From NCBI RefSeq assembly GCF_018861705.1, contig NZ_JAHLEC010000001.1, positions 124,001 through 188,000 on the forward strand: DNA of 64,000 bases, written 5' to 3'. Within the stretch, counting starts at the first letter, position 1; each line of letters starts with the position of its first letter. The notes beneath the pieces were generated by a model. The model was not told where the DNA came from, searched no databases, and saw only the letters and a list, made by a program, of their open reading frames with translations. This document shows positions 16,214 through 25,914 of the stretch, piece after piece. The position numbers and the translations under genes were made by a program. Source of the DNA: Clostridium psychrophilum. GTDB lineage: Bacteria > Bacillota > Clostridia > Clostridiales > Clostridiaceae.

Positions 16214-19200
16214 TCATTGTTTCTTTATATTATTTTCTCCAAATATATTTCTTAATAACTCCATAGTATCTGTTTCTTCACTTAGAAACAAACCCTTATC
16301 TACAGCATACATTTTTCTTGGCTCTTTTGTACATAGGTACACAGGGGTATTTCCTCTGTATATAGCCAAATTCTGTTTTAATTTTTTCAAAGCATCTTTT
16401 ACCATAATTTCATTGTCCACCAATATATAAATTTTCTCACTATTAATCTTTATTAGTGGTTTAATATCCTCGCACAATATTTTTGGCTGTTCTTCTTCCC
16501 TAATACTAACTCGACCTTTTATTATTACTATCTCGTCATCTTCTAAAAGCGACTTATATTTTTCAAATGTTCTCGGAAAAACTATTACTTCTACACTTGC
16601 ATATAAATCTTCTAGGTTAATAAAAGCCATCATATCGTTGTTCTTAGTAACTTTTTTATTAACAGATGATATTATACCTCCGATAATAACTTTGTCCCCA
16701 TCTTGGAGCTTAAAGCTTTCACTAAGCATATCATCCCCTTCATCAAGACTCTCATCAACCACGATATCCGATATTCTAGTATTAGTTTGTATTTTAAGTG
16801 TCTCTTCATACTCATCTAATGGATGACCTGATAAATATATTCCTGTCATCTCTTTCTCCATAGCTAAAAGATGTTTCTTTTTGAATTCTTTAATATTGGG
16901 ATACTCTATTTCAAAATTATCATAATCATTGTCAAAATCTAAAAATAAATTTATTTGTCCTGAAATATTTCTCTTTCTATCATTATTTACTCCATCTAGT
17001 ACCTTTTCATATACTGCTAAAAGTTGTGACCTATGGATTCTGAATTCATCAAATGCTCCTGCCTTAATAAGGCTTTCTACTGCTCGTTTGCTTACACATG
17101 CAGTATCTATCTTATTGCAGAAATCCATAAATCCAGTAAAATCACCTTTCTCTTCTCGATTGCGTACAATACTCTCTATTACATTTACCCCTACATTTTT
17201 AAGTGCTGAAAGGCCAAACCTTATAGTATCACCTTTTACAGTAAACTCTGCATAACTTTCGTTTATACTAGGAGGCAGAACCCCTATATTAATTTGCACT
17301 GCATATCTAGTGTAAAAAGCTATTTTCTCACTATTTCCCTTAACGCTGTTAAGCATTGCAGCTAAAAATTCTGTAGGATAATAACACATTAAATAAGCTG
17401 TCTCATATCCTACAACTGCATAAGCCGCTGCATGAGATTTATTAAAAGCATAAGACGCAAAATCCATCATTTGATCAAATATAAGATTTGCTGCTTTTTC
17501 GGTAATCCCACGTCTTAAACATCCATCAACTTCTATTTTTCCATCATCAGTAACTATTCCATGTATGAAATTATATCGCTCCTCTTCCATGACTTTATGT
17601 TTCTTTTTAGACATGGCACGACGTACAAGATCAGACCTCCCCATGGAATACCCAGCAAGCTTTCTAACAATTTCCATAACTTGCTCTTGATATACCATTA
17701 CGCCATATGTAACGCCAAGGATTTCCTCAAGCTGTGGAGTAACATATTCCACCTTATCCATACTGTTTTTATTTCTTATGTACCGAGGTATTTCAGCCAT
17801 GGGACCTGGTCTATATAAACTTATACCGGCAATAATATCCTCTAAATTGTCAGGTTTTAATTCCTTCATAAATCCAGTCATCCCAGCAGATTCAAGTTGA
17901 AATATACCTACAGTCTTTCCTTCACCGATCATCTTGTAGACCTTGTGATCTTCAATATCTAGATTGTCTATATCAATAGATACATTCCTATTATCTTTTA
18001 CAAAATCAACACAATCTCGCATAACTGTAAGTGTGCGAAGCCCAAGAAAATCCATTTTTAAAAGACCGAGCTCCTCAAGAGTTCCCATAGGAAATTGTGT
18101 TACTATCATATCATCCTTTTTCTGAAGTGGAACATAACTTACTAAAGGTTGCGACGCAATAACTACTCCTGCTGCATGGGTAGAACTATGTCTTGGAAGT
18201 CCTTCAAGGGCCTTTGCAATATTAATAAGAGCTTCAACCCTCAAATCATCTTTATATAATGAATTCAGCTCCGGATTCATTTCAAGAGCTTTATTTATAG
18301 TTATATTTAGCACAGATGGTATCATCTTAGCAATTCTATCCACTTCTGCATATGAATAGTTCATAGCCCTTCCTACATCTCTTATACAAGCTCTAGGAGC
18401 CATTGTTCCGAATGTTATAATTTGTGATACATTGCTAGAACCATACTTACGCACAACATAGTCAATTACTTCTTGGCGCCTCTCATAGCAGAAATCTGAA
18501 TCTATATCTGGCATTGAAACTCTTTCTGGGTTTAAGAATCTCTCAAAGATAAGATTATATTTTATAGGGTCAATTTTAGTTATATCTAAAACATATGCAA
18601 CTATAGAACCCGCAGCTGATCCACGACCAGGCCCTGTAGGAATACCATGATCTACAGCAAATTTTATAAAATCCCATACTATAAGAAAATAATCAACATA
18701 TCCCATTTGTTTTATTATGTTAAGTTCATATTCAAGTCTATCTACATACAACTTAGCATCTGCATTAGCTTTTGCTATTTCATTTATAGCCTCTATAGAA
18801 AATTTTTCGTCTAATACTTCGCTAAACACTTCATACCTTGGCGTTAAACCCCTGTAGCAGTGTTTTTTTAAAAATTCGTATGGGTCCACCCCATCAGAAA
18901 GTGGAAATTTAGGTAGTTTTGACACATGAAATTCATAATCAAAGTTGCACATCTGCGCTATCTTAACTGTATTACTAAGCGCCTCTGGAACATAGGCAAA
19001 TGTTTTTTCCATTTCTTCTGGAGATTTTAAGTAAAATTGATCTGATGGATATCTCATTCTATTTTCATCTTCAACAGTTTTTGCTGTTTGAATGCAAAGA
19101 AGAATATCATGAGCCTTAGAATCTTTTTGCTCTATGTAATGAGTATCATTAGTGCAAATCAAGGGAATTCCAGTATCCTTTGAAAGTTTAACTAATAGTT

Positions 19201-19804
19201 CATTAACCTTAAGTTGATCTTGCATACCGTGATATTGTAATTCCAAGTAGAAACCATCTTTAAATATTTTATTATACTTTAAGGCTATTTCCTTTGCCTT
19301 CTCATAATTGTTACGTAGAAGAAGACTCTGTATTTCACCACCAAGACAAGCACTACTGGCAATTATCCCCTCACTATACTTTGACAAAAGCTCAAAATCA
19401 ACCCTTGGTTTATAATAAAACCCTTTAATTGATGCAGCCGATACTATTTGCATCAAATTTTCATAACCTTTAGTATTTTTAACTAAAAGTATTAAATGAT
19501 GTGTAGGATTTTCTCTATCTGGCTCTTTTATATTCATGGATTTAGCTGCTACATATATTTCACAACCAATAATTGGTTTAATACCTTGTTCTTTCGCTTG
19601 CTTATAGAATTCTACACATCCATACATTACCCCATGATCTGTTATCGCTATGCTTTTCATTCCCAATTCTTTAGTCTTAGCAATAAGCTCTTTAATTTTC
19701 CCCGATCCATCAAGAAGACTATATTCTGTATGTACATGAAGGTGGACAAAACTCCCCAAATCTTCTTTTTCTTTTATTTTTAGTTCTTCAGTCACTTTTT
19801 CCAC
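16214..19804 (-). CDS. dnaE: DNA polymerase III alpha subunit (DnaE type)
   Basis: Replicative polymerase of the DnaE class; in Firmicutes it extends primers on the lagging strand alongside PolC. The 1196 residues show an N-terminal PHP domain (HLHVHTEYSLLDG at 21-33), the C-family active site GPGRGSAAGS at 391-400 and PDIDSDF at 432-438 with the metal-binding Asp433 and Asp435, helix-hairpin-helix elements, and a C-terminal OB fold (about 1030-1110). The start is a GTG directly behind GGAGGGAA; a second in-frame GTG nine bases on is an alternative. It is read in the same direction as the Dabb, YtoI-like, whiA, yvcK and rapZ genes and may be their last operon member. Confidence 0.96.
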   Translation of the reverse strand: MEKVTEELKIKEKEDLGSFVHLHVHTEYSLLDGSGKIKELIAKTKELGMKSIAITDHGVMYGCVEFYKQAKEQGIKPIIGCEIYVAAKSMNIKEPDRENPTHHLILLVKNTKGYENLMQIVSAASIKGFYYKPRVDFELLSKYSEGIIASSACLGGEIQSLLLRNNYEKAKEIALKYNKIFKDGFYLELQYHGMQDQLKVNELLVKLSKDTGIPLICTNDTHYIEQKDSKAHDILLCIQTAKTVEDENRMRYPSDQFYLKSPEEMEKTFAYVPEALSNTVKIAQMCNFDYEFHVSKLPKFPLSDGVDPYEFLKKHCYRGLTPRYEVFSEVLDEKFSIEAINEIAKANADAKLYVDRLEYELNIIKQMGYVDYFLIVWDFIKFAVDHGIPTGPGRGSAAGSIVAYVLDITKIDPIKYNLIFERFLNPERVSMPDIDSDFCYERRQEVIDYVVRKYGSSNVSQIITFGTMAPRACIRDVGRAMNYSYAEVDRIAKMIPSVLNITINKALEMNPELNSLYKDDLRVEALINIAKALEGLPRHSSTHAAGVVIASQPLVSYVPLQKKDDMIVTQFPMGTLEELGLLKMDFLGLRTLTVMRDCVDFVKDNRNVSIDIDNLDIEDHKVYKMIGEGKTVGIFQLESAGMTGFMKELKPDNLEDIIAGISLYRPGPMAEIPRYIRNKNSMDKVEYVTPQLEEILGVTYGVMVYQEQVMEIVRKLAGYSMGRSDLVRRAMSKKKHKVMEEERYNFIHGIVTDDGKIEVDGCLRRGITEKAANLIFDQMMDFASYAFNKSHAAAYAVVGYETAYLMCYYPTEFLAAMLNSVKGNSEKIAFYTRYAVQINIGVLPPSINESYAEFTVKGDTIRFGLSALKNVGVNVIESIVRNREEKGDFTGFMDFCNKIDTACVSKRAVESLIKAGAFDEFRIHRSQLLAVYEKVLDGVNNDRKRNISGQINLFLDFDNDYDNFEIEYPNIKEFKKKHLLAMEKEMTGIYLSGHPLDEYEETLKIQTNTRISDIVVDESLDEGDDMLSESFKLQDGDKVIIGGIISSVNKKVTKNNDMMAFINLEDLYASVEVIVFPRTFEKYKSLLEDDEIVIIKGRVSIREEEQPKILCEDIKPLIKINSEKIYILVDNEIMVKDALKKLKQNLAIYRGNTPVYLCTKEPRKMYAVDKGLFLSEETDTMELLRNIFGENNIKKQ

Positions 19805-19843
19805 TTCCCTCCAGCCATAAGTTAGTACGCATCGGACTATAAC

Positions 19844-20128
19844 CTAAGATTCATAATCTACAGTTTTAGAAGATTCTAGCATGGGCTTCAAATATTTAAG
19901 CACTTCATTTACATGGTACTCACTAACTGCATATGTATTCATATCCTCTAATGAATTAAACTTAGTAATAAGTGATAAGTCATAAGAACGTTCAGAATGA
20001 ATTACATCAACTCCCACCTCAAGCCCTTTTAGTTGTGATATTTTTCCATCCATACTAAGTAAAATATTTTTAGCATCTGCTGCCTGTTTCTTATTCTTTA
20101 ACTTAAAAAATACTATGTGTGTAAACAT
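19844..20128 (-). CDS. Dabb-family (stress-responsive alpha/beta barrel) protein
   Basis: A 94-residue protein with the ferredoxin-like Dabb pattern: an N-terminal strand MFTHIVFFKLKN, a helix, then a Gly-Leu-rich GLEVGVDV, SYDLSLITKFNSLEDMNTYAVSE and a terminal YESs-type end after VLKYLKPML. His4 is the conserved N-terminal His of the family. Such proteins are small dimeric barrels of varied, often unknown function. RBS GGGAGGCAGGACA. It lies 40 bp upstream of dnaE and 51 bp downstream of the YtoI-like gene, same strand, so probably co-transcribed. No specific role can be deduced. Confidence 0.85.
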   Translation of the reverse strand: MFTHIVFFKLKNKKQAADAKNILLSMDGKISQLKGLEVGVDVIHSERSYDLSLITKFNSLEDMNTYAVSEYHVNEVLKYLKPMLESSKTVDYES

Positions 20129-20179
20129 TGTCCTGCCTCCCTATATTTAATAATTATATCATCATAATAAATAAGTTCT

Positions 20180-21484
20180 CTATTTACTTAATGTTTTTGC
20201 AGAAATCATTGCTTTTGCCACAGAATCCTTATGCGAATTATACATGTTTATTTCAACCTTAGAAAAACTTCTCCCTTTATCCACTATTTGTGCATATATA
20301 TCTATATCAGTACCCATTTGCACAGGTTTCATAAAATATGCCATAATACTATCCACAGAAACGTTAATATTATTGTTCTGCCTTAATGCCATTATTCCCA
20401 TAGTTGATAAGAGCATATTGAGTGAACTCCAAGAAGCAGTTCCAAAAGGATCTAACATCTGAGGAATAATTTGACCATTAAAATGCAAGCTAGTTCCCTC
20501 ATGTTCACATGTGAAATTCATTAATATAAGGTCTTCTATAGTTTCAGCAACTTGTGGCTGCCTTAATGAAAATTCCATTGCCTTTATTACGTGTTCTATA
20601 GTAAGTACCCCTACTAACTTCTTCTTCTCAACAACAGGACAAATTTTTATTCCATCCCAACCCATAATATGAGCAGCATAAGCTATTGTTGTTTTAGGTG
20701 TTACACATACTGGATTCTTATTCATAATTTTATTAATTGTTTCATCTTCATCATTACATCCTTGTAAATCTCGCAATGTAACTATGCCAATAATTTTCAT
20801 ATTCTCATCTAGTACAGGATATCTCTCATGGTTAGTTTCTATAATCAGTTTTCGCCATGTAGCGACAGTATCACTACCCATAAGACACGTAGTATTAGTA
20901 TCCATCACATCTTCAACTAAAATGATTTCTTTCTTAACCATTGTTTCATAAAGCGCCTTGTTTATCATACTAGCCACTGTAAAACTATCATAGGTTGACG
21001 ACAATAAGGGAATACCCTTTTCATTGGCGAGTGCCTTTACTTTATCACTACAATTAAAACCTCCAGTAATTAATACTGCAGCCTCATTTTGAAGAGCAAG
21101 TAGTTGTGCTTCTTCCCTATTACCCACAATAAGTAAGTACCCCGGCCTTATATATCTATTTATTGATTCAAGAGCCATTGCACCTATAATAAATTTATTT
21201 AAGATTCTATTAATACCTTCTTTTCCACCTAAAACGGTTGCTTCAAGAATTCTTATAACTTCAGCATAAGTAAGGCTTTCAATATTTTTTTTATATACCT
21301 TTTCAACTCTAACTGTTCCAACCCTGGGTACTGTATTAACAATTCCCATGTTCTCTGCCTCTTTTATTGCTCTATATGATGTACCTTCACTAAGCCCTAG
21401 TTCAGAGCTGATACCCCTTACTGATATTTTAGTTCCGATTTTTAGGGAAAGAATATGCTTAACTATCTCCTCATGTTTTGACAT
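20180..21484 (-). CDS. YtoI-like regulator: HTH, DRTGG, CBS pair and hotdog domains
   Basis: A 434-residue multidomain protein. Order: N-terminal winged-helix/HTH (about 1-60; ISSELGLSEGTSYRAIKEAE), a DRTGG domain (70-185), two CBS motifs (about 190-310; YPVLDENMKIIGIVTLRDL and ICPVVEKKKLVGVLTIEHV) and a C-terminal hotdog/thioesterase-like domain (320-434). Bacillus YtoI has the same plan. CBS pairs commonly bind adenine nucleotides and the hotdog domain may bind an acyl-CoA, so a metabolite-sensing DNA-binding protein is plausible, but targets are unknown. It lies 7 bp downstream of whiA and probably belongs to the rapZ-yvcK-whiA operon. Confidence 0.85.
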   Translation of the reverse strand: MSKHEEIVKHILSLKIGTKISVRGISSELGLSEGTSYRAIKEAENMGIVNTVPRVGTVRVEKVYKKNIESLTYAEVIRILEATVLGGKEGINRILNKFIIGAMALESINRYIRPGYLLIVGNREEAQLLALQNEAAVLITGGFNCSDKVKALANEKGIPLLSSTYDSFTVASMINKALYETMVKKEIILVEDVMDTNTTCLMGSDTVATWRKLIIETNHERYPVLDENMKIIGIVTLRDLQGCNDEDETINKIMNKNPVCVTPKTTIAYAAHIMGWDGIKICPVVEKKKLVGVLTIEHVIKAMEFSLRQPQVAETIEDLILMNFTCEHEGTSLHFNGQIIPQMLDPFGTASWSSLNMLLSTMGIMALRQNNNINVSVDSIMAYFMKPVQMGTDIDIYAQIVDKGRSFSKVEINMYNSHKDSVAKAMISAKTLSK

Positions 21485-21491
21485 TATAAAT

Positions 21492-22442
21492 CTACCTTCC
21501 TTCTTTCCTTAATTCTTCAGCAATCTTTTCTATTCTTCGTAATCTATGATTAATCCCCGACTTTCCTACCGGTGGTTCTAGTATTGCCCCAAGTTCTTTT
21601 AAAGATTCATCTGGATATTCCAGTCTTAATTCAGCAACTTCTCTCAAATTCTTAGGCAATCTTTTAAAACCTATTTCGGCTTGTATTAATTTAATACTTT
21701 CTACTTGCCTTACTGACGCATTTACAGTTTTACTAAGATTTGCTGTTTCACAGTTTACAATTCTGTTTACATTATTCCTCATTTCCTTCATTATCCTTAC
21801 ATTTTCTAAGAATAATAATGAGTTATGTGCACCAATTATATTAAGAAGATCAACAATCTGCTCACCCTCTTTAATATAAATAACAAAACTGCTTTTTCTT
21901 TGTATTATTTTTGAAAATAGTCCATAACTATTAATAAGTGTGCTTAGTTCCTGTGCATAATCATTATCATGCGTTACGAATTCAACATGGTAATTTTTTT
22001 CTGGATTACTAATGCTTCCACCGCCTAAAAAGGCACCTCTTATATATTTACGCTTGCATTCCTCAGCATCAATTAATCTTTCTGGTATTGTGTAATCTAT
22101 AGAGAAAAAATTCTCGTCTTCAAGAACAGCCACTTGCTTTAATAGGTCTTTGACGCCCATTTCTTCGGTTATTATAACTACATAAACATTCTTTTTTTTA
22201 AGAGAATTGCTTCTCTTAACTAGCAATTTAGCATGAATTTCAAAATGTTCCTTTAATAATTTAAAAATAAGTCTTGCTATTGCTGGGTTTTCAGTGGTTA
22301 TTTGAAAATTAATTTGTTTATTAGACCCAAGTCCAATAGTTCCACTAACCTTCATTATAGCCGCCATTTCAGCCATGGCTTCCTCCTTACTCATGTCTGT
22401 AAATCTACAAATTTCATTTTTAACCTTAGACGAAAATGACAT
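21492..22442 (-). CDS. whiA: WhiA sporulation/cell-division regulator family protein
   Basis: A 316-residue DNA-binding protein with an N-terminal fold derived from LAGLIDADG homing endonucleases and a C-terminal HTH (LPKNLREVAELRLEYPDESLKELG split across residues about 262-290, ending GINHRLRRIEKIAEELR). In Bacillus it affects division and chromosome segregation; in Streptomyces, sporulation. A longer frame runs to 22502, but the ATG at 22442 with AAGGAGTAGAATA and the family start MSFSSKVKNEI fix the N-terminus. It begins 4 bp after yvcK stops, in the very conserved rapZ-yvcK-whiA order. Confidence 0.95.
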   Translation of the reverse strand: MSFSSKVKNEICRFTDMSKEEAMAEMAAIMKVSGTIGLGSNKQINFQITTENPAIARLIFKLLKEHFEIHAKLLVKRSNSLKKKNVYVVIITEEMGVKDLLKQVAVLEDENFFSIDYTIPERLIDAEECKRKYIRGAFLGGGSISNPEKNYHVEFVTHDNDYAQELSTLINSYGLFSKIIQRKSSFVIYIKEGEQIVDLLNIIGAHNSLLFLENVRIMKEMRNNVNRIVNCETANLSKTVNASVRQVESIKLIQAEIGFKRLPKNLREVAELRLEYPDESLKELGAILEPPVGKSGINHRLRRIEKIAEELRKEGR

Positions 22443-22446
22443 TATT

Positions 22447-23784
22447 CTACTCCTTACTTTGTTTATTTTCTTTAAGCTTTTGTGATAGATAAAAGTATTC
22501 AACTATTTTTTTCTTATCTTTAAATAACCTTTTCTCCATAATTGTTTCAACTAAAATTGCTGCAAGCTTATCTGCATCATGTCTTATATATCCTTTTCCA
22601 ACTTTAACAAAATCTTTCTTTATTACTCCTATACCAAGTTTTTTAACTTCCTCTTCATTTATGTTAACCATATTTGAATTTTCATCAAGATATTTTTTCT
22701 CAAGTTCGCTACTTATTTTCCCCGTGTTTACAACCACGTAATCAATTACCTTACATTTAGTGTGTTTATTAATAGCCTTTATATGATCTATAACTCCGAA
22801 ATTATCACTTTCTCCTGGTTGAGTCATAATATTTGCGACATAGACCCTTATTGCTTTTGTTTTAGACAATGAATTTCTTATTTCCTTTACTAATAAGTTT
22901 GGAATAATGCTAGTATAAAGGCTCCCTGGCCCAAGTATTACTGCATCTGCTTCATTTATTGCAACCAGCGCTTCCTTTAATGCTCTAGCATCTTTAGGTT
23001 CTATAAAAACCTCATCAATTGGGCTATTATTGTCTATAACACCTTGTGGTATATTAGACTCACCATCAATTATCATTCCATTCTTAAGTTTTGCCTTCAA
23101 AACCATATTATCTAAAGTAACTGGAATAACTCTTCCGGTTACTGCAAGTACTGAGCTCATTTTCTGAACAGCTTCTTCAAAGTTATTTGAAATTCCATCC
23201 ATCGCAGCTAAAAATAGATTACCAAAACTCTGGTCCTTCAATCGTCCGTCTGTAAATCTATACTGCAATAACTCATCCATAAGCGGCTCCGTTTCTGCTA
23301 GTGCCAACATACAATTTCTAATATCTCCTGGTGGAAGTATGCCTAAATCTTCTCTTAGAACTCCTGATCCCCCACCATCGTCTGCTACTGTTACTATTGC
23401 AGTTATATTGTTTGTATATTTCTTTAGCCCTCGGAGCATAGTTGATAAGCCAGTACCTCCACCAATTACTACTATTTTAGGCCCTTTTACAAGCACTCTC
23501 TTTTCATAAATTAAATTTTTTAAATTTTTGGAGTCAATAGCTACGTCCAAATTTCCCGTGTTCACAAGTATAATAAAGAATTTAATAATCTGGATTATAG
23601 ATATATATATTATTAGAGCTCCAATGGCTATTATAAAAATTGAAACACCAATGTTCCTAAAAGTAAGATTAGATTCATTTATAATTCTAACAATTCCAAA
23701 AGCTAAAATGGAACAGCCTAAGATACCTAGAAGAATCCACCTTTTTATATTAACGCCAGGTGCAAGTAGCTTACTAAGCATCAT
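22447..23784 (-). CDS. yvcK: YvcK/CofD-like gluconeogenesis factor with N-terminal membrane segments
   Basis: Member of the YvcK family, needed in Bacillus for growth on gluconeogenic carbon and for normal cell-wall synthesis; it binds UDP-sugars. The 445 residues start with two hydrophobic segments (about 15-33 and 40-62) absent from the shorter Bacillus protein, then the Rossmann-like domain with [17 protein letters not shown] near 105-121, [24 protein letters not shown] in that region, and [18 protein letters not shown] near 283. The ATG overlaps the rapZ stop as ATGA, so coupling is likely. The added membrane anchor is common in clostridial versions and would place the protein at the membrane. 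Confidence 0.93.
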   Translation of the reverse strand: MMLSKLLAPGVNIKRWILLGILGCSILAFGIVRIINESNLTFRNIGVSIFIIAIGALIIYISIIQIIKFFIILVNTGNLDVAIDSKNLKNLIYEKRVLVKGPKIVVIGGGTGLSTMLRGLKKYTNNITAIVTVADDGGGSGVLREDLGILPPGDIRNCMLALAETEPLMDELLQYRFTDGRLKDQSFGNLFLAAMDGISNNFEEAVQKMSSVLAVTGRVIPVTLDNMVLKAKLKNGMIIDGESNIPQGVIDNNSPIDEVFIEPKDARALKEALVAINEADAVILGPGSLYTSIIPNLLVKEIRNSLSKTKAIRVYVANIMTQPGESDNFGVIDHIKAINKHTKCKVIDYVVVNTGKISSELEKKYLDENSNMVNINEEEVKKLGIGVIKKDFVKVGKGYIRHDADKLAAILVETIMEKRLFKDKKKIVEYFYLSQKLKENKQSKE

Positions 23785-24668
23785 AGCTTAATGTCACCAC
23801 CTCTATTTGCATCTTCATTTATATCTCTGTGATCTATATTAACGTCATAACCATCTTTATCAAGTATTTCATAAATTTTGTTAGCTATAGCTACTGACCT
23901 GTGCCTTCCCCCAGTACATCCTATTGAAACTATGAGTTGTCTTTTTCCCTCTGCCTTGTAATTTGGAATTAGGAATTCTAGCATATCTTTAAGTTTTTCA
24001 ATAAACAATTTTGTCCCGTCAAACTCTAATACATAATCGCGAACAGGTTTATCATTACCCGAGTACTGCTTAAGCTCTGGAATGTAATATGGATTAGGCA
24101 AAAATCTAACATCAAAAACTAAATCTGAGTCCACAGGCATTCCATATTTAAACCCAAAAGAAAGCACAGTTATAATAAGTTTAGTTTCTATTTGACCTTC
24201 CTCACCATAAATATTATTTATCTCCTGGGTTAATTCCCTTGCAGAAAGTCTTGATGTATTAATTATATGATCAGCACGTTCACGTACAGCTTTAAGTCTT
24301 CGTCTCTCAGTTGCAATACCATTTAAAACTCTTCCCTCAGGTGATAGTGGATGTTTTCTTCTTGACTCTTTGTATCTCTTAACAAGTACCTTATCTGATG
24401 CCTCTAAAAATAGTATTTCATACTTGTATCCTTGATCTTTTAGATAAGCTAAACTGTCAAATATATCATCAAAAAACTTTCCGCCCCTAATATCTATAAC
24501 TAAAGCAATTCTATCTATATTTCCATTAGATTGATAACATGCTTCCGCAAATTTCGGAATTAATAAAGGTGGTAAATTATCCACACAAAAAAATCCTAAA
24601 TCCTCAAGATTTCTTACAGTTTGTGTTTTCCCAGCTCCTGATAACCCGGTCAATATAACAAATCTCAT
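23781..24668 (-). CDS. rapZ: RapZ/YvcJ nucleotide-binding protein
   Basis: P-loop ATPase/GTPase; in E. coli RapZ directs RNase E to GlmZ RNA, while in Firmicutes YvcJ has a less clear role linked to competence and cell-wall precursor supply. The 295 residues have Walker A GLSGAGKT at 8-15, the VDNLPP motif near 34-39, [12 protein letters not shown] near 112, and the C-terminal uridine-diphosphate-site segment [15 protein letters not shown] near 258-272. The ATG at 24668 follows AGAGGGGGGTTTTTA; an in-frame extension to 24704 is not supported. It is first of the operon, behind an extended -10 promoter (TGTTATAAT around 24768). Confidence 0.94.
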   Translation of the reverse strand: MRFVILTGLSGAGKTQTVRNLEDLGFFCVDNLPPLLIPKFAEACYQSNGNIDRIALVIDIRGGKFFDDIFDSLAYLKDQGYKYEILFLEASDKVLVKRYKESRRKHPLSPEGRVLNGIATERRRLKAVRERADHIINTSRLSARELTQEINNIYGEEGQIETKLIITVLSFGFKYGMPVDSDLVFDVRFLPNPYYIPELKQYSGNDKPVRDYVLEFDGTKLFIEKLKDMLEFLIPNYKAEGKRQLIVSIGCTGGRHRSVAIANKIYEILDKDGYDVNIDHRDINEDANRGGDIKL

Positions 24669-24804
24669 TAAAAACCCCCCTCTATAAAAAATAAATAATT
24701 TCAATATAATTAGATTAATTTTAAATGTATAATTAATGAATTGTATTAATACAATATCACTATTTATTATAACACATGTATTGATAATTACAGATATACA
24801 AGCA

Positions 24805-24842
24805 TAAAAAAATACACAGAAATTTAACTTACTGTGTATCCT
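24805..24842 (-). terminator. Terminator of murB
   Basis: ATACACAG/CTGTGTAT stem with a 12-nt loop and seven T on the minus strand. It overlaps the start of the spacer to rapZ, separating the two transcripts. Confidence 0.82.
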
Positions 24843-24848
24843 AAAATG

Positions 24849-25766
24849 CTATTTATCTTCGCCCCAAATTTTTACTTCAGTGCTAAGTCTTACACCAAAT
24901 TTTTCTTCCACTGTATCTTCTACAAGCTTAATTAAATCTAATATGTCCTTTGCAGTAGCATTCTTTTTATTTATGATAAATCCAGAATGTTTAACAGATA
25001 CCTGAGCATCTCCAACGCATGTACCTTTTAAATCAGACTCTTGTATAAGTACACTAGCATAATGCCCCTCTGGCCTTTTGAATGTGCTCCCAGCCGATGG
25101 ATATTCTAATGGTTGTTTGTCACTTCTTTTTTTAGCAAGATCATCCATTCTCGCCTTTATAACTTTTTTATCTCCATCTTCAAGACAAAGAGTAACACTT
25201 ATTACAGTATATCCATATTTTAGTACAGCACTACTTCTGTAAGATAGTTCCATTTCATCTTTATTTAAGTTTAGAAGTTCTCCATTATTATCCACGACTA
25301 GTGTGCTTTCAAGAACCATAGACATTTCGCCATTATATGCTCCTGCATTCATAGCTGCCGCGCCACCGATACTACCTGGAATTCCACTAGCAAATTCAAT
25401 TCCTTTAAGTCCAGCATCTAATGCCGCCATTGTTACATTGTATAGCGATGCCCCACTTTCAGCAGTTATCTTATTTCCTTCTACTTTAATATTATTAATC
25501 TTACATAATTTTATGACAACACCACGAATTCCGCCATCACGTACAAGCAAATTAGACCCATTTCCTATTAGATAATAAATAACATTATTTTCTTTACAGA
25601 TTTTTATCAAAGCTTGAACTTCGTTAACATCTTTTGGTGTTAATAAAATATCTGCTGGTCCACCAACTTTAAAAGAAGTATGATTTCCCATAAGTTCATC
25701 TATCTTTATGTTTTCTTTAGTTGTTACTTTATTTATTTGCTTTATTAGTTTCGCATATTGCTTCAT
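24849..25766 (-). CDS. murB: UDP-N-acetylenolpyruvoylglucosamine reductase
   Basis: Reduces UDP-GlcNAc-enolpyruvate to UDP-MurNAc with NADPH and FAD, a cytosolic step of peptidoglycan precursor synthesis. The 305 residues are type II MurB size. FAD-binding [12 protein letters not shown] near 31-42 and [17 protein letters not shown] near 66-82; [18 protein letters not shown] near 131-148; Tyr176 in SYRSSAV; catalytic Ser227 in [11 protein letters not shown]; and Glu297 in TEVKIWG. RBS CAAGGAGTAGAAT. It lies between uvrC and rapZ, an arrangement common in clostridia, with a terminator directly behind it. Confidence 0.96.
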   Translation of the reverse strand: MKQYAKLIKQINKVTTKENIKIDELMGNHTSFKVGGPADILLTPKDVNEVQALIKICKENNVIYYLIGNGSNLLVRDGGIRGVVIKLCKINNIKVEGNKITAESGASLYNVTMAALDAGLKGIEFASGIPGSIGGAAAMNAGAYNGEMSMVLESTLVVDNNGELLNLNKDEMELSYRSSAVLKYGYTVISVTLCLEDGDKKVIKARMDDLAKKRSDKQPLEYPSAGSTFKRPEGHYASVLIQESDLKGTCVGDAQVSVKHSGFIINKKNATAKDILDLIKLVEDTVEEKFGVRLSTEVKIWGEDK

Positions 25767-25914
25767 ATTCTACTCCTTGAAAATATTAATATATTTATAT
25801 TCTTCTATCATAAATCATATAATTATGTATAGAAGTTATAGTTCCTATAGTTTACCCTTTTTTTAAATTTATTTCAACCGTATAAAATTATTATTCTCCC
25901 TATTAGTTTTGTAA

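Noticed and set aside
16214-19804. PolC instead of DnaE
   Set aside because: The PHP domain is N-terminal and uninterrupted by an exonuclease, which is the DnaE arrangement.
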